Assembly: GCA_036386655.1 (NCBI GenBank)
Contig: DASVVG010000096.1
Location: 1-26,544, forward strand
Direction of reading: 5' to 3'
Length of the DNA stretch: 26,544 nt
Source: JAHWJX01 sp036386655
Lineage (GTDB): Bacteria > Pseudomonadota > Alphaproteobacteria > Caulobacterales > Caulobacteraceae
The first letter of the stretch is position 1. Every line of letters starts with the position of its first letter. Shown in pieces: positions 6,846-13,645 of this stretch. Below the pieces are notes generated by a model. It was not told the origin of the DNA. It did not search any database and saw only the letters and a list, made by a program, of their open reading frames with translations. Made by a program: the position numbers and the translations under genes.

Positions 6846-7486
6846 AGATCGTCGGGCTCACCGGCTCCATCGGAATGGGGAAGTCGACGACGGCGGGGCT
6901 GTTCGCGGCGGAGGGCGTGCCGGTCTACGATGCCGACACCGCCGTGCACGCCATCTACCAGCGCGGAGGCGCGGCGGTGGAGTCCGTGGGCGCAGCCTTC
7001 CCCGGCGTGGTGCGGGACGGCGGCATCGACCGCGCGGCGCTGTCGGCGCAGGTCACGGGCGACCCCGAGAAGCTGCGGGCGCTCGAGGCGATCGTGCATC
7101 CGCTGCTGGCGGAAGGGCGGGCGGCGTTCTTCCGCGCGGCGGAGCTGGCGGGCGCGGACATGATCGTGCTCGACATCCCGCTGCTGTTCGAGACGGGCGG
7201 CGACGGCGCTTTCGACGCGGTGGTGGTGGTCTCCGCGCCGGCGGAGGTGCAGCGGGAGCGGGTGCTCGCCCGGCCGGGCATGACGGAGGAGAAGTTCGCC
7301 GCCATCGTGGCGCGGCAGACGCCGGACGCCGAGAAGCGGGCGCGCGCGGACTTCGTGATCGACACCTCCCGCGGCGTCGACGCGGCCCGCGACGACGTGC
7401 GCCGGGTGTTGTCCACACTTCAGGACCCGGCGTGGCGATCGGTCCGTCGCCGACCGCTGGACGGGTCAGGCGAACAGCCCGATTAA
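6842..7486 (+). CDS. coaE: Dephospho-CoA kinase
   Basis: Last step of coenzyme A synthesis: phosphorylates the 3'-OH of dephospho-CoA. The 214-residue protein starts MKIVGLTGSIGMGKST-like (P-loop residues 8-16, initiator GTG), followed by the CoaE marks VYDADTAVH, IVHPLL, and VLDIPLLFETGG, and the lid-region R..RPGMTEEKF. The GTG at 6842 overlaps the aroE stop in GTGA, the third such junction in this operon. About 20 residues at the C-terminus (after STLQDPAW) are Arg-rich and look unconserved. dnaQ starts seven bases after the stop. The pairing of coaE with dnaQ and aroE next to the origin is common in alphaproteobacteria. Confidence 0.96.
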   Translation: MKIVGLTGSIGMGKSTTAGLFAAEGVPVYDADTAVHAIYQRGGAAVESVGAAFPGVVRDGGIDRAALSAQVTGDPEKLRALEAIVHPLLAEGRAAFFRAAELAGADMIVLDIPLLFETGGDGAFDAVVVVSAPAEVQRERVLARPGMTEEKFAAIVARQTPDAEKRARADFVIDTSRGVDAARDDVRRVLSTLQDPAWRSVRRRPLDGSGEQPD

Positions 7487-7492
7487 TCGCGC

Positions 7493-8209
7493 ATGGCGCG
7501 CGAGATCATCCTCGACACCGAGACCACCGGGCTCGACCCGCGGGACCACCGCGTGATCGAGATCGCCTGCGTGGAGATCGAGGACTTCATCCCGACCGGC
7601 CGCACCTTCCACCGCTACGTCAACCCGGAGCGGCTGATCGAGGCGGACGCCGAGCGGGTGCACGGCATCTCGAACGCGTTCGTGGCCTCGAAGCCGAAGT
7701 TCTCGGATCCGGAGATCTGCGACGCGTTCCTGGAGTTCGTGGGCGGGGCGGTGATCGTGGCGCATAACGCCGCCTTCGACCGCGGCTTCGTCAACGCCGA
7801 GCTGGGGCGGGCGAGCCGGAACGTGGTCCCCGACGGGCGCTGGGTGTGCACCTACAAGCTGGCGCAGTCGCGCTTCCCGGGGATGTACAATTCCCTCGAT
7901 GCGCTCTGCAAACGCTACCGGATCTCGCTGGCCGAGCGGGAGAAGCACGGGGCGCTGATCGACGCGCGGCTGCTGGCGTCGGTGTACCTGGAGCTGCAGG
8001 GCGGTCGCGAGCGGGCGCTCAACTTCAGCATGGACACAGGCTCGACCGCGGGGACGGCGGTCATTGCGCGCCCTGCCTACGGTGCGCGGCCGCGTCCGCT
8101 GGCGCCGCTGTCGACTGAGGCCGAACGCGCGGCGCACGCCGCCTTCGTCGAGAAGGTGCTGAAGGACGCGTCGCTGTGGAACCGGCTGCAGGCGGCGTCG
8201 GCCGCCTGA
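7493..8209 (+). CDS. dnaQ: DNA polymerase III epsilon subunit (proofreading 3'-5' exonuclease)
   Basis: Proofreading exonuclease of the replicative polymerase core. The 238-residue protein is a DEDDh exonuclease: Asp8 and Glu10 in ILDTETTGLDP, Asp96 in AHNAAFD, and His152/Asp157 in EKHGALIDARLLA are all present. It also carries the DnaQ-specific IEIACVEI and YNSLDALCKRY. The C-terminal 50 residues, after a low-complexity linker, would bind the alpha subunit. It starts at the ATG 7493, seven bases after the coaE stop, and closes the operon that began next to the origin. secB faces it tail to tail 18 bases away. Confidence 0.96.
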   Translation: MAREIILDTETTGLDPRDHRVIEIACVEIEDFIPTGRTFHRYVNPERLIEADAERVHGISNAFVASKPKFSDPEICDAFLEFVGGAVIVAHNAAFDRGFVNAELGRASRNVVPDGRWVCTYKLAQSRFPGMYNSLDALCKRYRISLAEREKHGALIDARLLASVYLELQGGRERALNFSMDTGSTAGTAVIARPAYGARPRPLAPLSTEAERAAHAAFVEKVLKDASLWNRLQAASAA

Positions 8210-8227
8210 GGCGTCAGGCCCCAGACC

Positions 8228-8725
8228 TCAGGCGTTGCCGATGGTCTGGGTTTCGCCGGCGGCCTTCTGCGAGGCGTAGACGCCCGCGAAATCGATCGGG
8301 TCGATCAGGAACGGCGGGAAACCGCCCTCCGCGGTCATGTCGGAGATGATCCGGCGGGCGAACGGGAACAGGTAGCGCGGGCATTCCACCAGCAGCGCGA
8401 CCTCGAGCGCGTCTTCGGGGACCCCCGCGAGCTCGAACAGGCCGCCGTAGAGCAGCTCCACGTGGAAGTTCACGTCGCTCTCGCGCGTCGCCGAGGCGCC
8501 GAGCTTCAGGTCCACCTCGAACAGGCCGTCCGGCCGCCCGCGGGCGTTCATCTCGACCTGCATGTCGATGGAGGGCTGGCCGCTGCTGGAGGGGCGCAGC
8601 GAGTCCGGCGCGCGCGGGTTCTCGAAAGACAGGTCGCGGATGAACTGCGCCAGGATCCGGATCTGCGGCACGCCGGGACCTTGCATCGGCTGGGCGGGCG
8701 GGGCGCCTTGGTCGGTGTCGGTCAT
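8228..8725 (-). CDS. secB: Protein-export chaperone SecB
   Basis: Tetrameric cytosolic chaperone that holds preproteins unfolded and delivers them to SecA. The 165-residue protein has the typical core: QIRILAQFIRDLSFENP (21-37), DVNFHVELLYGGLFEL (84-99), LLVECPRYLFPFARRIISDM (111-130) and GGFPPFLIDPIDFAGVYA (134-151). A short, Gly/Pro/Gln-rich N-terminal tail precedes the core. The start at 8725 (MTDTDQG) is chosen over a much longer in-frame extension because that extension is antisense to the Tim44-like gene. It diverges from the Tim44-domain gene across 156 bases that hold promoters for both. Intact and of normal length. Confidence 0.96.
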   Translation of the reverse strand: MTDTDQGAPPAQPMQGPGVPQIRILAQFIRDLSFENPRAPDSLRPSSSGQPSIDMQVEMNARGRPDGLFEVDLKLGASATRESDVNFHVELLYGGLFELAGVPEDALEVALLVECPRYLFPFARRIISDMTAEGGFPPFLIDPIDFAGVYASQKAAGETQTIGNA

Positions 8726-8810
8726 GGCGTGGGTCTCCGGAGGGCCGCTTTCGCCGGGGGCGAAGGGCGCGGCGCAGCTAACATGCAGGCCCCGGTCGCG
8801 CAACGCGGGG

Positions 8811-8839
8811 CTGACGCCCGGCTCCCGGCCCCCTATATC
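8811..8839 (+). promoter_or_regulatory. Candidate sigma-73-type promoter for the Tim44-domain operon
   Basis: CTGACGC (8811-8817), 14 bases, CCTATATC (8832-8839). This matches TTGACGS-N10-14-GCTANAWC with one mismatch in each half. Transcription would begin near 8846, giving a leader of about 36 bases to the GTG at 8882. Confidence 0.6.
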
Positions 8840-8881
8840 GGTCTCTACGCGCATCCGGCCCCGGAGCGCCCGCGTTAGGTC

Positions 8882-9502
8882 GTGATCGTGCAAGCGCTCG
8901 AACTGGTCATCTTCGCCGCCCTCGCCGCCGTGGTGCTGTTCCAGCTCTACGCGGTCCTCGGCCGGCGCGTGGGCCGCCAGCCGGAGGACGCCGCCGAAGT
9001 GGAGGCGCGCAAGCCCGCCGCCGAGCTGCCGACCCCCCGGGCGGAAGAGATCGCGCCCGCGGAGGCGGCGACCGGCCTGGCGGCGGTCAAGGCCCGCGAT
9101 CCGAGCTTCGACGTCGCCGGGTTCCTGCAGGGCGCCCGCTCGGCCTATGAGATGATCGTGCTGGCGTTCGCCAAGGGCGACCGTGACACGCTGAAGGGCC
9201 TGCTCACGCCGGCCGTCTACCGCACCTTCGAGGGCGTGGTCTCGCAGCGGGAGGCGGAGGACCGGACCGAGAATGTGGAGTTCCTGCAGGCGCCGCGCGC
9301 GGACCTGGAGGACGTCGACCTCGTGGGCGACATGGCCCGGGTGAAGGTGCGCTTCCTCGCCGAGTTCCGCAGCCGCAGCAAAGGACCCGAGGGCGAGGCC
9401 GTGGACGACCGCCGCACGGCCGAGATCTGGACGTTCGAGCGTGACGTGACCAGCCGCGATCCGAACTGGGCGCTGGCCCAGGTGGAGCCGGCGGAGGTCT
9501 GA
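8882..9502 (+). CDS. Tim44-domain inner-membrane protein (TimA-like)
   Basis: Bacterial relative of the mitochondrial import protein Tim44. The 206-residue product starts with one hydrophobic segment (about residues 2-24, ending LGRRVGRQ), then an Ala/Glu/Pro-rich linker to about residue 65, then a Tim44-like domain: FLQGARSAYEMIVLAFAKGD (80-99), LLTPAVYRTFEGVVSQRE, then beta strands ending EIWTFERDVTSRDPNWALAQV. The WxFER and DPNW.L.. marks are those of the family. The start is GTG at 8882; a second GTG two codons on is possible. In Caulobacter such a protein (TimA) sits at the inner membrane, but its function is not settled. It is first in an operon with mltA (stop/start overlap TGATG) and the Smr gene. 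Confidence 0.88.
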   Translation: MIVQALELVIFAALAAVVLFQLYAVLGRRVGRQPEDAAEVEARKPAAELPTPRAEEIAPAEAATGLAAVKARDPSFDVAGFLQGARSAYEMIVLAFAKGDRDTLKGLLTPAVYRTFEGVVSQREAEDRTENVEFLQAPRADLEDVDLVGDMARVKVRFLAEFRSRSKGPEGEAVDDRRTAEIWTFERDVTSRDPNWALAQVEPAEV

Positions 9503-10575
9503 TGCGGGGCGCCCTGGCGGCCTTCGCCGCGGCGCTGGCCGTCGCGGGCTGCGCGACCCCCGCACCCTCCTATCCGCCCGCCCGGGACTATGGCCCGCCG
9601 CCGGCGCCGTACGCGACGCGCGGCCCGACGACGCCCGTGGAAGCAGGGCTGCCGCTGTCGAGCCTCCCCGGCTGGGCGCAGGAAGACCACCTCGCCGCCT
9701 TCGTCGCGTACCGGAACGCGTGCCAGCTTCCCTCAGCGCCCCTCTGCCCCGAGGCTCGGGCCCTCAACGTGATCACCGCGTCTCAGGCGCGCGCCTTCTT
9801 CGAACAGCGGTTCAGGGCCGAGCCGGTGGCCAACCAGCCGACGGGGCCCGGGCTGCTCACCGCCTACTTCTCTCCGGAGTACCCGGCGCGCTGGAGCTCC
9901 GACGCGGTGTACAGCGCCCCCGCCCGGTCTCGCCCCTCCGACCTCGTGCAGGGACAGCCGTATGCGGCGCGTGCCGAGATCGAAGGCCGCTACCCCGAGG
10001 GCGCGCTGGCGTGGCTGGCGCCGGAGGACCTGTTCTTCCTGCAGATCCAGGGATCGGGCACGCTGGTGTTCCCCGACGGCTCGCGGCGCAGGCTGGTCTA
10101 CGCGGCGGACAACGGGCGGCCGTTCGTCGGCATCGCCAAGGTCATGCGCGAGCGCGGGCTGCTGGCCGACAACCAGACGTCCGGCGACGCCATCCGCAGC
10201 TGGCTGGCCGACCATCGCGGGCCCGAGGCCCAGGCGGTGATGAACGAGAACCCGCGGTACATCTTCTTCCGGATGGAGGCGGACGACGGGCGCGAGCCTC
10301 TGGGCGCCGCCGGCGTTCCCCTGCCCCCGGGCCGCGCGATCGCGGTGGACCCGGCGCACCACGGCTACGGCACGCTGTTCTGGCTGGACGCGCAGGCCCC
10401 GGCGCTCGCGGGGAGCTTTCCCGTTTACCGGCGGCTGGTGACGGCGCTCGACACCGGGGGCGCGATCAAGGGGCCGGTGCGCGCGGACCTCTACATGGGG
10501 CGCGGCGCGGCGGCGGGCGCGGAAGCGGGCCGGGTGCGCCACCAGCTGCGGATGTACCGGCTCGTCCCGCGATGA
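9502..10575 (+). CDS. mltA: Membrane-bound lytic murein transglycosylase A
   Basis: Outer-membrane lipoprotein that cleaves the glycan strands of peptidoglycan, leaving 1,6-anhydro-muramic ends. The 357-residue protein begins with a lipoprotein signal (lipobox LAVAGC, Cys17), a Pro-rich linker, then the MltA domain: FEQRFRAEPV, GLLTAYFSPEY (about 115-125), LAPEDLFFLQIQGSGTL, and MNENPRYIFFRM. The C-terminal 3D barrel has DTGGAIKGPVRADLYMGRG with conserved Asp317 and Asp329, the catalytic region in MltA. Its ATG overlaps the upstream stop by one base (9502), and its stop overlaps the next start (ATGA). The family's domain order is complete. Confidence 0.95.
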   Translation: MRGALAAFAAALAVAGCATPAPSYPPARDYGPPPAPYATRGPTTPVEAGLPLSSLPGWAQEDHLAAFVAYRNACQLPSAPLCPEARALNVITASQARAFFEQRFRAEPVANQPTGPGLLTAYFSPEYPARWSSDAVYSAPARSRPSDLVQGQPYAARAEIEGRYPEGALAWLAPEDLFFLQIQGSGTLVFPDGSRRRLVYAADNGRPFVGIAKVMRERGLLADNQTSGDAIRSWLADHRGPEAQAVMNENPRYIFFRMEADDGREPLGAAGVPLPPGRAIAVDPAHHGYGTLFWLDAQAPALAGSFPVYRRLVTALDTGGAIKGPVRADLYMGRGAAAGAEAGRVRHQLRMYRLVPR

Positions 10576-11081
10576 CGCGGCGTCCGCTCCGGCCGGACGA
10601 GGTGAAGGTCTGGGCGGAGGTGGCCTCCACGGTGGAGCCCGCGCCCGGCAAGACCGTTCCCGAGGTCTCGCCGGAGCCGGAAGCGCTGCAGAGCACGCCC
10701 GTGAAACCTTCGGCGTCGGCAGTCCTGAAGCGGCCGGCCCGCAAGGCGCCCGCGGCTCCCGACCTGATCGAGCCCAAGCGGCAGCGGCGGATCGTGCGGG
10801 AGCGCGATCCCATCGACGGACGCATCGACCTGCACGGCATGGACCAGGACCGGGCCCGGCTGGCGCTGCACGGCTTCCTGCAGCGGGCCTACGACGACGG
10901 CGCGCGGGCGGTGCTGGTGATCACCGGCAAGGGCACGCAGGGCGAGGGCGTGATCCGGCGGCGAACGCCGGACTGGCTGGCCGAGCCCGCGGTGCGTCCG
11001 ATGGTGGCGGGCGTGTCGCAGGCGCACCGGCGCCACGGGGGCGAGGGCGCGCTCTACGTGGCGCTCAAGCGGAAAGGCTGA
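10572..11081 (+). CDS. Smr-domain protein (MutS2 C-terminal-like nuclease domain)
   Basis: A 169-residue protein with a disordered, Pro/Lys/Arg-rich N-terminal half and a C-terminal Smr domain. The domain shows IDLHGMDQDRARLALHGFL (85-103, the DLHGM motif), VLVITGKGTQGEG (114-126) and the closing HGGEGALYVALKRKG, which are the three Smr signatures. Smr domains cut or nick nucleic acid; the substrate of stand-alone bacterial Smr proteins of this type is not settled. It is translationally coupled to mltA (ATGA overlap at 10572-10575). Its last 17 bases overlap the 3' end of the convergent PfkB-family gene. Confidence 0.93.
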   Translation: MTRRPLRPDEVKVWAEVASTVEPAPGKTVPEVSPEPEALQSTPVKPSASAVLKRPARKAPAAPDLIEPKRQRRIVRERDPIDGRIDLHGMDQDRARLALHGFLQRAYDDGARAVLVITGKGTQGEGVIRRRTPDWLAEPAVRPMVAGVSQAHRRHGGEGALYVALKRKG

Positions 11082-12069
11082 GGCCGCACCGGGCGACGAG
11101 TTCGGAGAGGGAGACCTGCGGGCGCGGGCCGTAGTGGCTGATCACTTCGGCGGCCGCGATGGAGCCCAGACGTCCGCACTCCGGCAGCGGACGCCGGCGG
11201 GCGAGGCCGAAGAGAAAGCCGGCGGCGTACTGGTCGCCGGCGCCGGTGGTGTCGACCACCCTGTCCACGGGATCGGCGGGAACGGAGAAGACCTCGCCGT
11301 CGTGCAGGATCACCGAGCCCTGCGCGCCGCGCGTCACGGCCGCCATGGCGACGCGGCTCTTCAGCGCCTGCAGCGCCGCGTCGAAATCGGAACCCGTCTC
11401 GAAGAGGGCGGTCAGCTCCACCTCGTTTGCGAACAGCAGGTCCACCTCCTCGTCGAGGAAAGCGAGCAGCGCGTCGCGCCAGCGCTCGACCACGAAGGCG
11501 TCCGACAGGGTGAGCGCGACCTTGCGGCCGGCTTCCCGGGCGATGCGGGAGGCCTTGAGCAGGGCGTTGCGCGCCTCGCCCGGGTCGAAGAGGTAGCCCT
11601 CGAGATACACGACCTCGGCCGCCTTCACCGTTTCGGGGTTCACGTCGGGCGGGGAGAGCAGGGCCGCGGCGCCGAGGTAGGTGGTCATGGTGCGCTGGCC
11701 GTCGGGCGTGACGTTGATCAGGCACTTGCCGGTGGCCGGGCCGCAGTCGAGGAACGGCGTGTCGAACTTGACCCCCATGGCGCGGATGTCGTGGGCGAAG
11801 ACCTCGCCGAGCTGGTCCGACGCGACCTTGCCCATGAAGGCGCCGCGCCCGCCGAGGCTGGCGAGCCCGGCCAGGCTGTTCGCCGCGGACCCGCCGGAGG
11901 CTTCGAGGCCCGGAGCCATGGCGTCGTAGAGCGCGCCGGCGCTCTCCTCGTCCACCAGCTTCATGCCGCCCTTGTTCAGCCCCTGCGCGACGATGAAGTC
12001 GTCCGTGGCGGGCGAGATGATGTCGACGATGGCGTTGCCGATGCCGGCGACGTCGTAGGCTGCGGTCAT
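11065..12069 (-). CDS. PfkB-family kinase, adenosine-kinase-like
   Basis: Cytosolic ribokinase/PfkB-family enzyme that phosphorylates a sugar or nucleoside with ATP. The 334-residue protein has the N-terminal GIGNAIVDI (9-17), GGSAANSLAGLASLGG (59-74), LFANEVEL (212-219) and the anion-hole/catalytic motif DTTGAGDQYAAGFLFG (273-288, catalytic Asp279). The overall pattern, including NAIVDI and GKCLINVTPDGQRTM, is that of the alphaproteobacterial branch usually annotated as adenosine kinase; the substrate is not proven by sequence. The ATG at 12069 is chosen because it leaves eight residues before GIGNA. Upstream in-frame codons overlap the divergent gene. The stop lies within the convergent Smr gene, a 17-base tail-to-tail overlap. 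Confidence 0.93.
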   Translation of the reverse strand: MTAAYDVAGIGNAIVDIISPATDDFIVAQGLNKGGMKLVDEESAGALYDAMAPGLEASGGSAANSLAGLASLGGRGAFMGKVASDQLGEVFAHDIRAMGVKFDTPFLDCGPATGKCLINVTPDGQRTMTTYLGAAALLSPPDVNPETVKAAEVVYLEGYLFDPGEARNALLKASRIAREAGRKVALTLSDAFVVERWRDALLAFLDEEVDLLFANEVELTALFETGSDFDAALQALKSRVAMAAVTRGAQGSVILHDGEVFSVPADPVDRVVDTTGAGDQYAAGFLFGLARRRPLPECGRLGSIAAAEVISHYGPRPQVSLSELVARCGLSLSA

Positions 12070-12099
12070 GTGCGTCCGGGTGCTCGCGAGGGGCCGCGA

Positions 12100-12128
12100 G
12101 GTATAGAAAGGGGCAGCGACCGGTGCAA
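12100..12128 (-). promoter_or_regulatory. Candidate promoter for the PfkB-family gene
   Basis: On the minus strand TTGCACC (12128-12122) is followed after 14 bases by TCTATACC (12107-12100), resembling TTGACGS-N10-14-GCTANAWC with two mismatches in each half. It would give a leader of about 25 bases. It lies in the 76-base gap shared with the divergent small secreted protein. Confidence 0.45.
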
Positions 12129-12145
12129 ACGGGCGCGGAGCCTCG

Positions 12146-12529
12146 ATGAAACGAGCCGTCCTCCTGCTGTTGCTGGCCCTGCCTGCGAGCGCCCTCGCGC
12201 AGGCGGACGGGCTCGTGGGCACGAGCGAAGCGGAGGTGCGGGCGAACCTGGGCCCGCCCGACGTGGCGCGGCGCGAGGATCGCTCGGCCATGTGGACCTA
12301 CCGGACGACGACGTGCGCGCTCTACGTCTACTTCCGCGCCGCCGGGCGCGAGGGGCTGCAGGCGACCGGGGCGTCCGCGGGTCCGCGGCGCAGGGGCGAG
12401 CCGGCGCCGGGCGTGGACGCCTGCGTCGCCGCGGTGCGCGCTCAGGCGCCGAGGAAGAGCGGTCGCGATGGGCAGAGCTCCGCCACCGGGCAGACCTCGC
12501 ACTTGGGACGGCGCGCCACGCAGGTGTAG
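12146..12529 (+). CDS. Small secreted protein of unknown function
   Basis: The 127-residue product starts with a clear Sec signal peptide (MKRAVLLLLLALPASALAQA, cleavage likely after residue 18-20). The mature part has GTSEAEVRANLGPPDVARRE (25-44), then MWTYRTTTCALYVYFRAAG (49-67) and a second Cys at 93 in VDACVAA. The GxSExEVRxxLGxPD...W.Y...C.L pattern recalls small periplasmic proteins with an SmpA/BamE-like fold; that is a weak resemblance and no function is claimed. Cys57 and Cys93 could form a disulphide. GGAG lies eight bases before the ATG. Residues from about 99 to the end are read from DNA that is antisense to the nth C-terminus (88-base overlap), and this tail is Arg/Ser/Gly-rich with no sign of conservation. 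Confidence 0.75.
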   Translation: MKRAVLLLLLALPASALAQADGLVGTSEAEVRANLGPPDVARREDRSAMWTYRTTTCALYVYFRAAGREGLQATGASAGPRRRGEPAPGVDACVAAVRAQAPRKSGRDGQSSATGQTSHLGRRATQV

Positions 12530-13101
12530 CGGCCGTGCAGGATGAGCCAGTGGTGGGCTCGCGTTAGATACGGCGGCGGCACCAGCGCCATCAGCTCCTG
12601 CTCGACGGCGTCAGGCGTGGCGCCCTTCGCGAGCTTCAGCCGGTGCGAGACGCGGTAGACGTGGGTGTCGACCGCGATGGCCGGCTCTGCGCGGAGTTCG
12701 TTGAGCACCACGCTGGCGGTCTTTCGGCCGACGCCGGGCAGCGCCTGGAGCGCCTCGCGGTTCAGCGGCACCTCGCCGCCGTGTTCGCGCAGGATCTGCT
12801 CTGAGAGGGCGATCACGTTCTTCGCCTTGGTGTTGAACAGGCCGATGGACTGGATGAAGGGGGTGAGCCCCTCGACGCCGAGCGCGGCCATCTTCGCGGG
12901 CGTGTCGGCGACGCGGAACAGCGGCTCGGTGGCCTTGTTGACCGACTTGTCCGTCGCTTGCGCGGAGAGGACCACTGCGACCAGCAGCGTGAACGGGTTC
13001 ACGTAGTCGAGCTCGGGCTTCGGGTCCGGCTGGAGGGACTCGAAGGTCGAGAAGATCGCCTCGACGCGGGCGCGCTCCTTGGGCGACAGGCGCTTGGTCA
13101 T
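12442..13101 (-). CDS. nth: Endonuclease III
   Basis: Base-excision repair glycosylase/AP lyase for oxidised pyrimidines. The 219-residue protein has the helix-hairpin-helix LPGVGRKTAS (121-130) with the catalytic Lys127, the catalytic Asp145 in AVDTHVYRVSHRL, and the C-terminal [4Fe-4S] motif C-x6-C-x2-C-x5-C at Cys194, 201, 204 and 210. Because the cluster motif ends nine residues before the stop, the 3' end is real and the overlap with the convergent small secreted gene (12442-12529) is genuine for this strand. It diverges from the DUF2244 gene across 18 bases. Intact and typical in length. Confidence 0.97.
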   Translation of the reverse strand: MTKRLSPKERARVEAIFSTFESLQPDPKPELDYVNPFTLLVAVVLSAQATDKSVNKATEPLFRVADTPAKMAALGVEGLTPFIQSIGLFNTKAKNVIALSEQILREHGGEVPLNREALQALPGVGRKTASVVLNELRAEPAIAVDTHVYRVSHRLKLAKGATPDAVEQELMALVPPPYLTRAHHWLILHGRYTCVARRPKCEVCPVAELCPSRPLFLGA

Positions 13102-13119
13102 GGCATAACGGCGGACGAG

Positions 13120-13596
13120 ATGAGCACGGCCGACCTCTACATGGACGCGGTGATCACGCCCAACGCCTCGCTGTCGAAGCGCGGCTTCGCCATCGTGATC
13201 GCGGGGCTGGCGGCGGTGAACGCGATCATGGCGGTGTTCTTCCTCGTCGTCGCCGCGCTGCCGATCCCGATCTTCCTAGGTCTCGACCTTCTCGGCGTGA
13301 TCATCGCGTTCAAGGCGAGCTACCGCCGCGCCCGGACGGTGGAGCGGGTGCAGGTTTCGGCGGAAGCCGTGCGAGTGCGTTACGAGAACCCCCGCGGCGC
13401 GCGGACGGTGTGGTCGTCGCCCACCGCGTTCACCGGCGTGGCGCTGGAAGGGACCGGACACGACGGGCGCGTGCGGCTGAGCCTCTCGGGCCGCAGGTTG
13501 ACGGTCGGCGCGGCGTTGAGCCCGAAGGAGCGGGTCGACTTCGGCGAGGCGCTGCAAGACGCGGTGCGCCGGGCGCGAGCCGAACGGTACGCCTGA
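13120..13596 (+). CDS. DUF2244 membrane protein
   Basis: A 158-residue integral membrane protein of unknown function. It has the family's LTPNxSLSxRGF-like start (ITPNASLSKRGFAIVI, residues 12-27), two adjacent membrane helices (about 22-46 and 48-65) separated by the LPIPIFLGLDLLG turn, then the conserved AFKASYRRARTVERVQVS and a soluble C-terminal domain of beta strands. The ATG at 13120 follows GGACGAG and is preferred over ORF extensions that run into nth. The gene diverges from nth with 18 bases between starts, which leaves little room for separate promoters. In alphaproteobacteria DUF2244 genes often sit beside nth, which supports the assignment but not a function. Confidence 0.85.
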   Translation: MSTADLYMDAVITPNASLSKRGFAIVIAGLAAVNAIMAVFFLVVAALPIPIFLGLDLLGVIIAFKASYRRARTVERVQVSAEAVRVRYENPRGARTVWSSPTAFTGVALEGTGHDGRVRLSLSGRRLTVGAALSPKERVDFGEALQDAVRRARAERYA

Positions 13597-13645
13597 GCGC
13601 AAGAACCGGGCGGACTCCCCTGCCTTGCGGCGCCATCTTCGGAGC

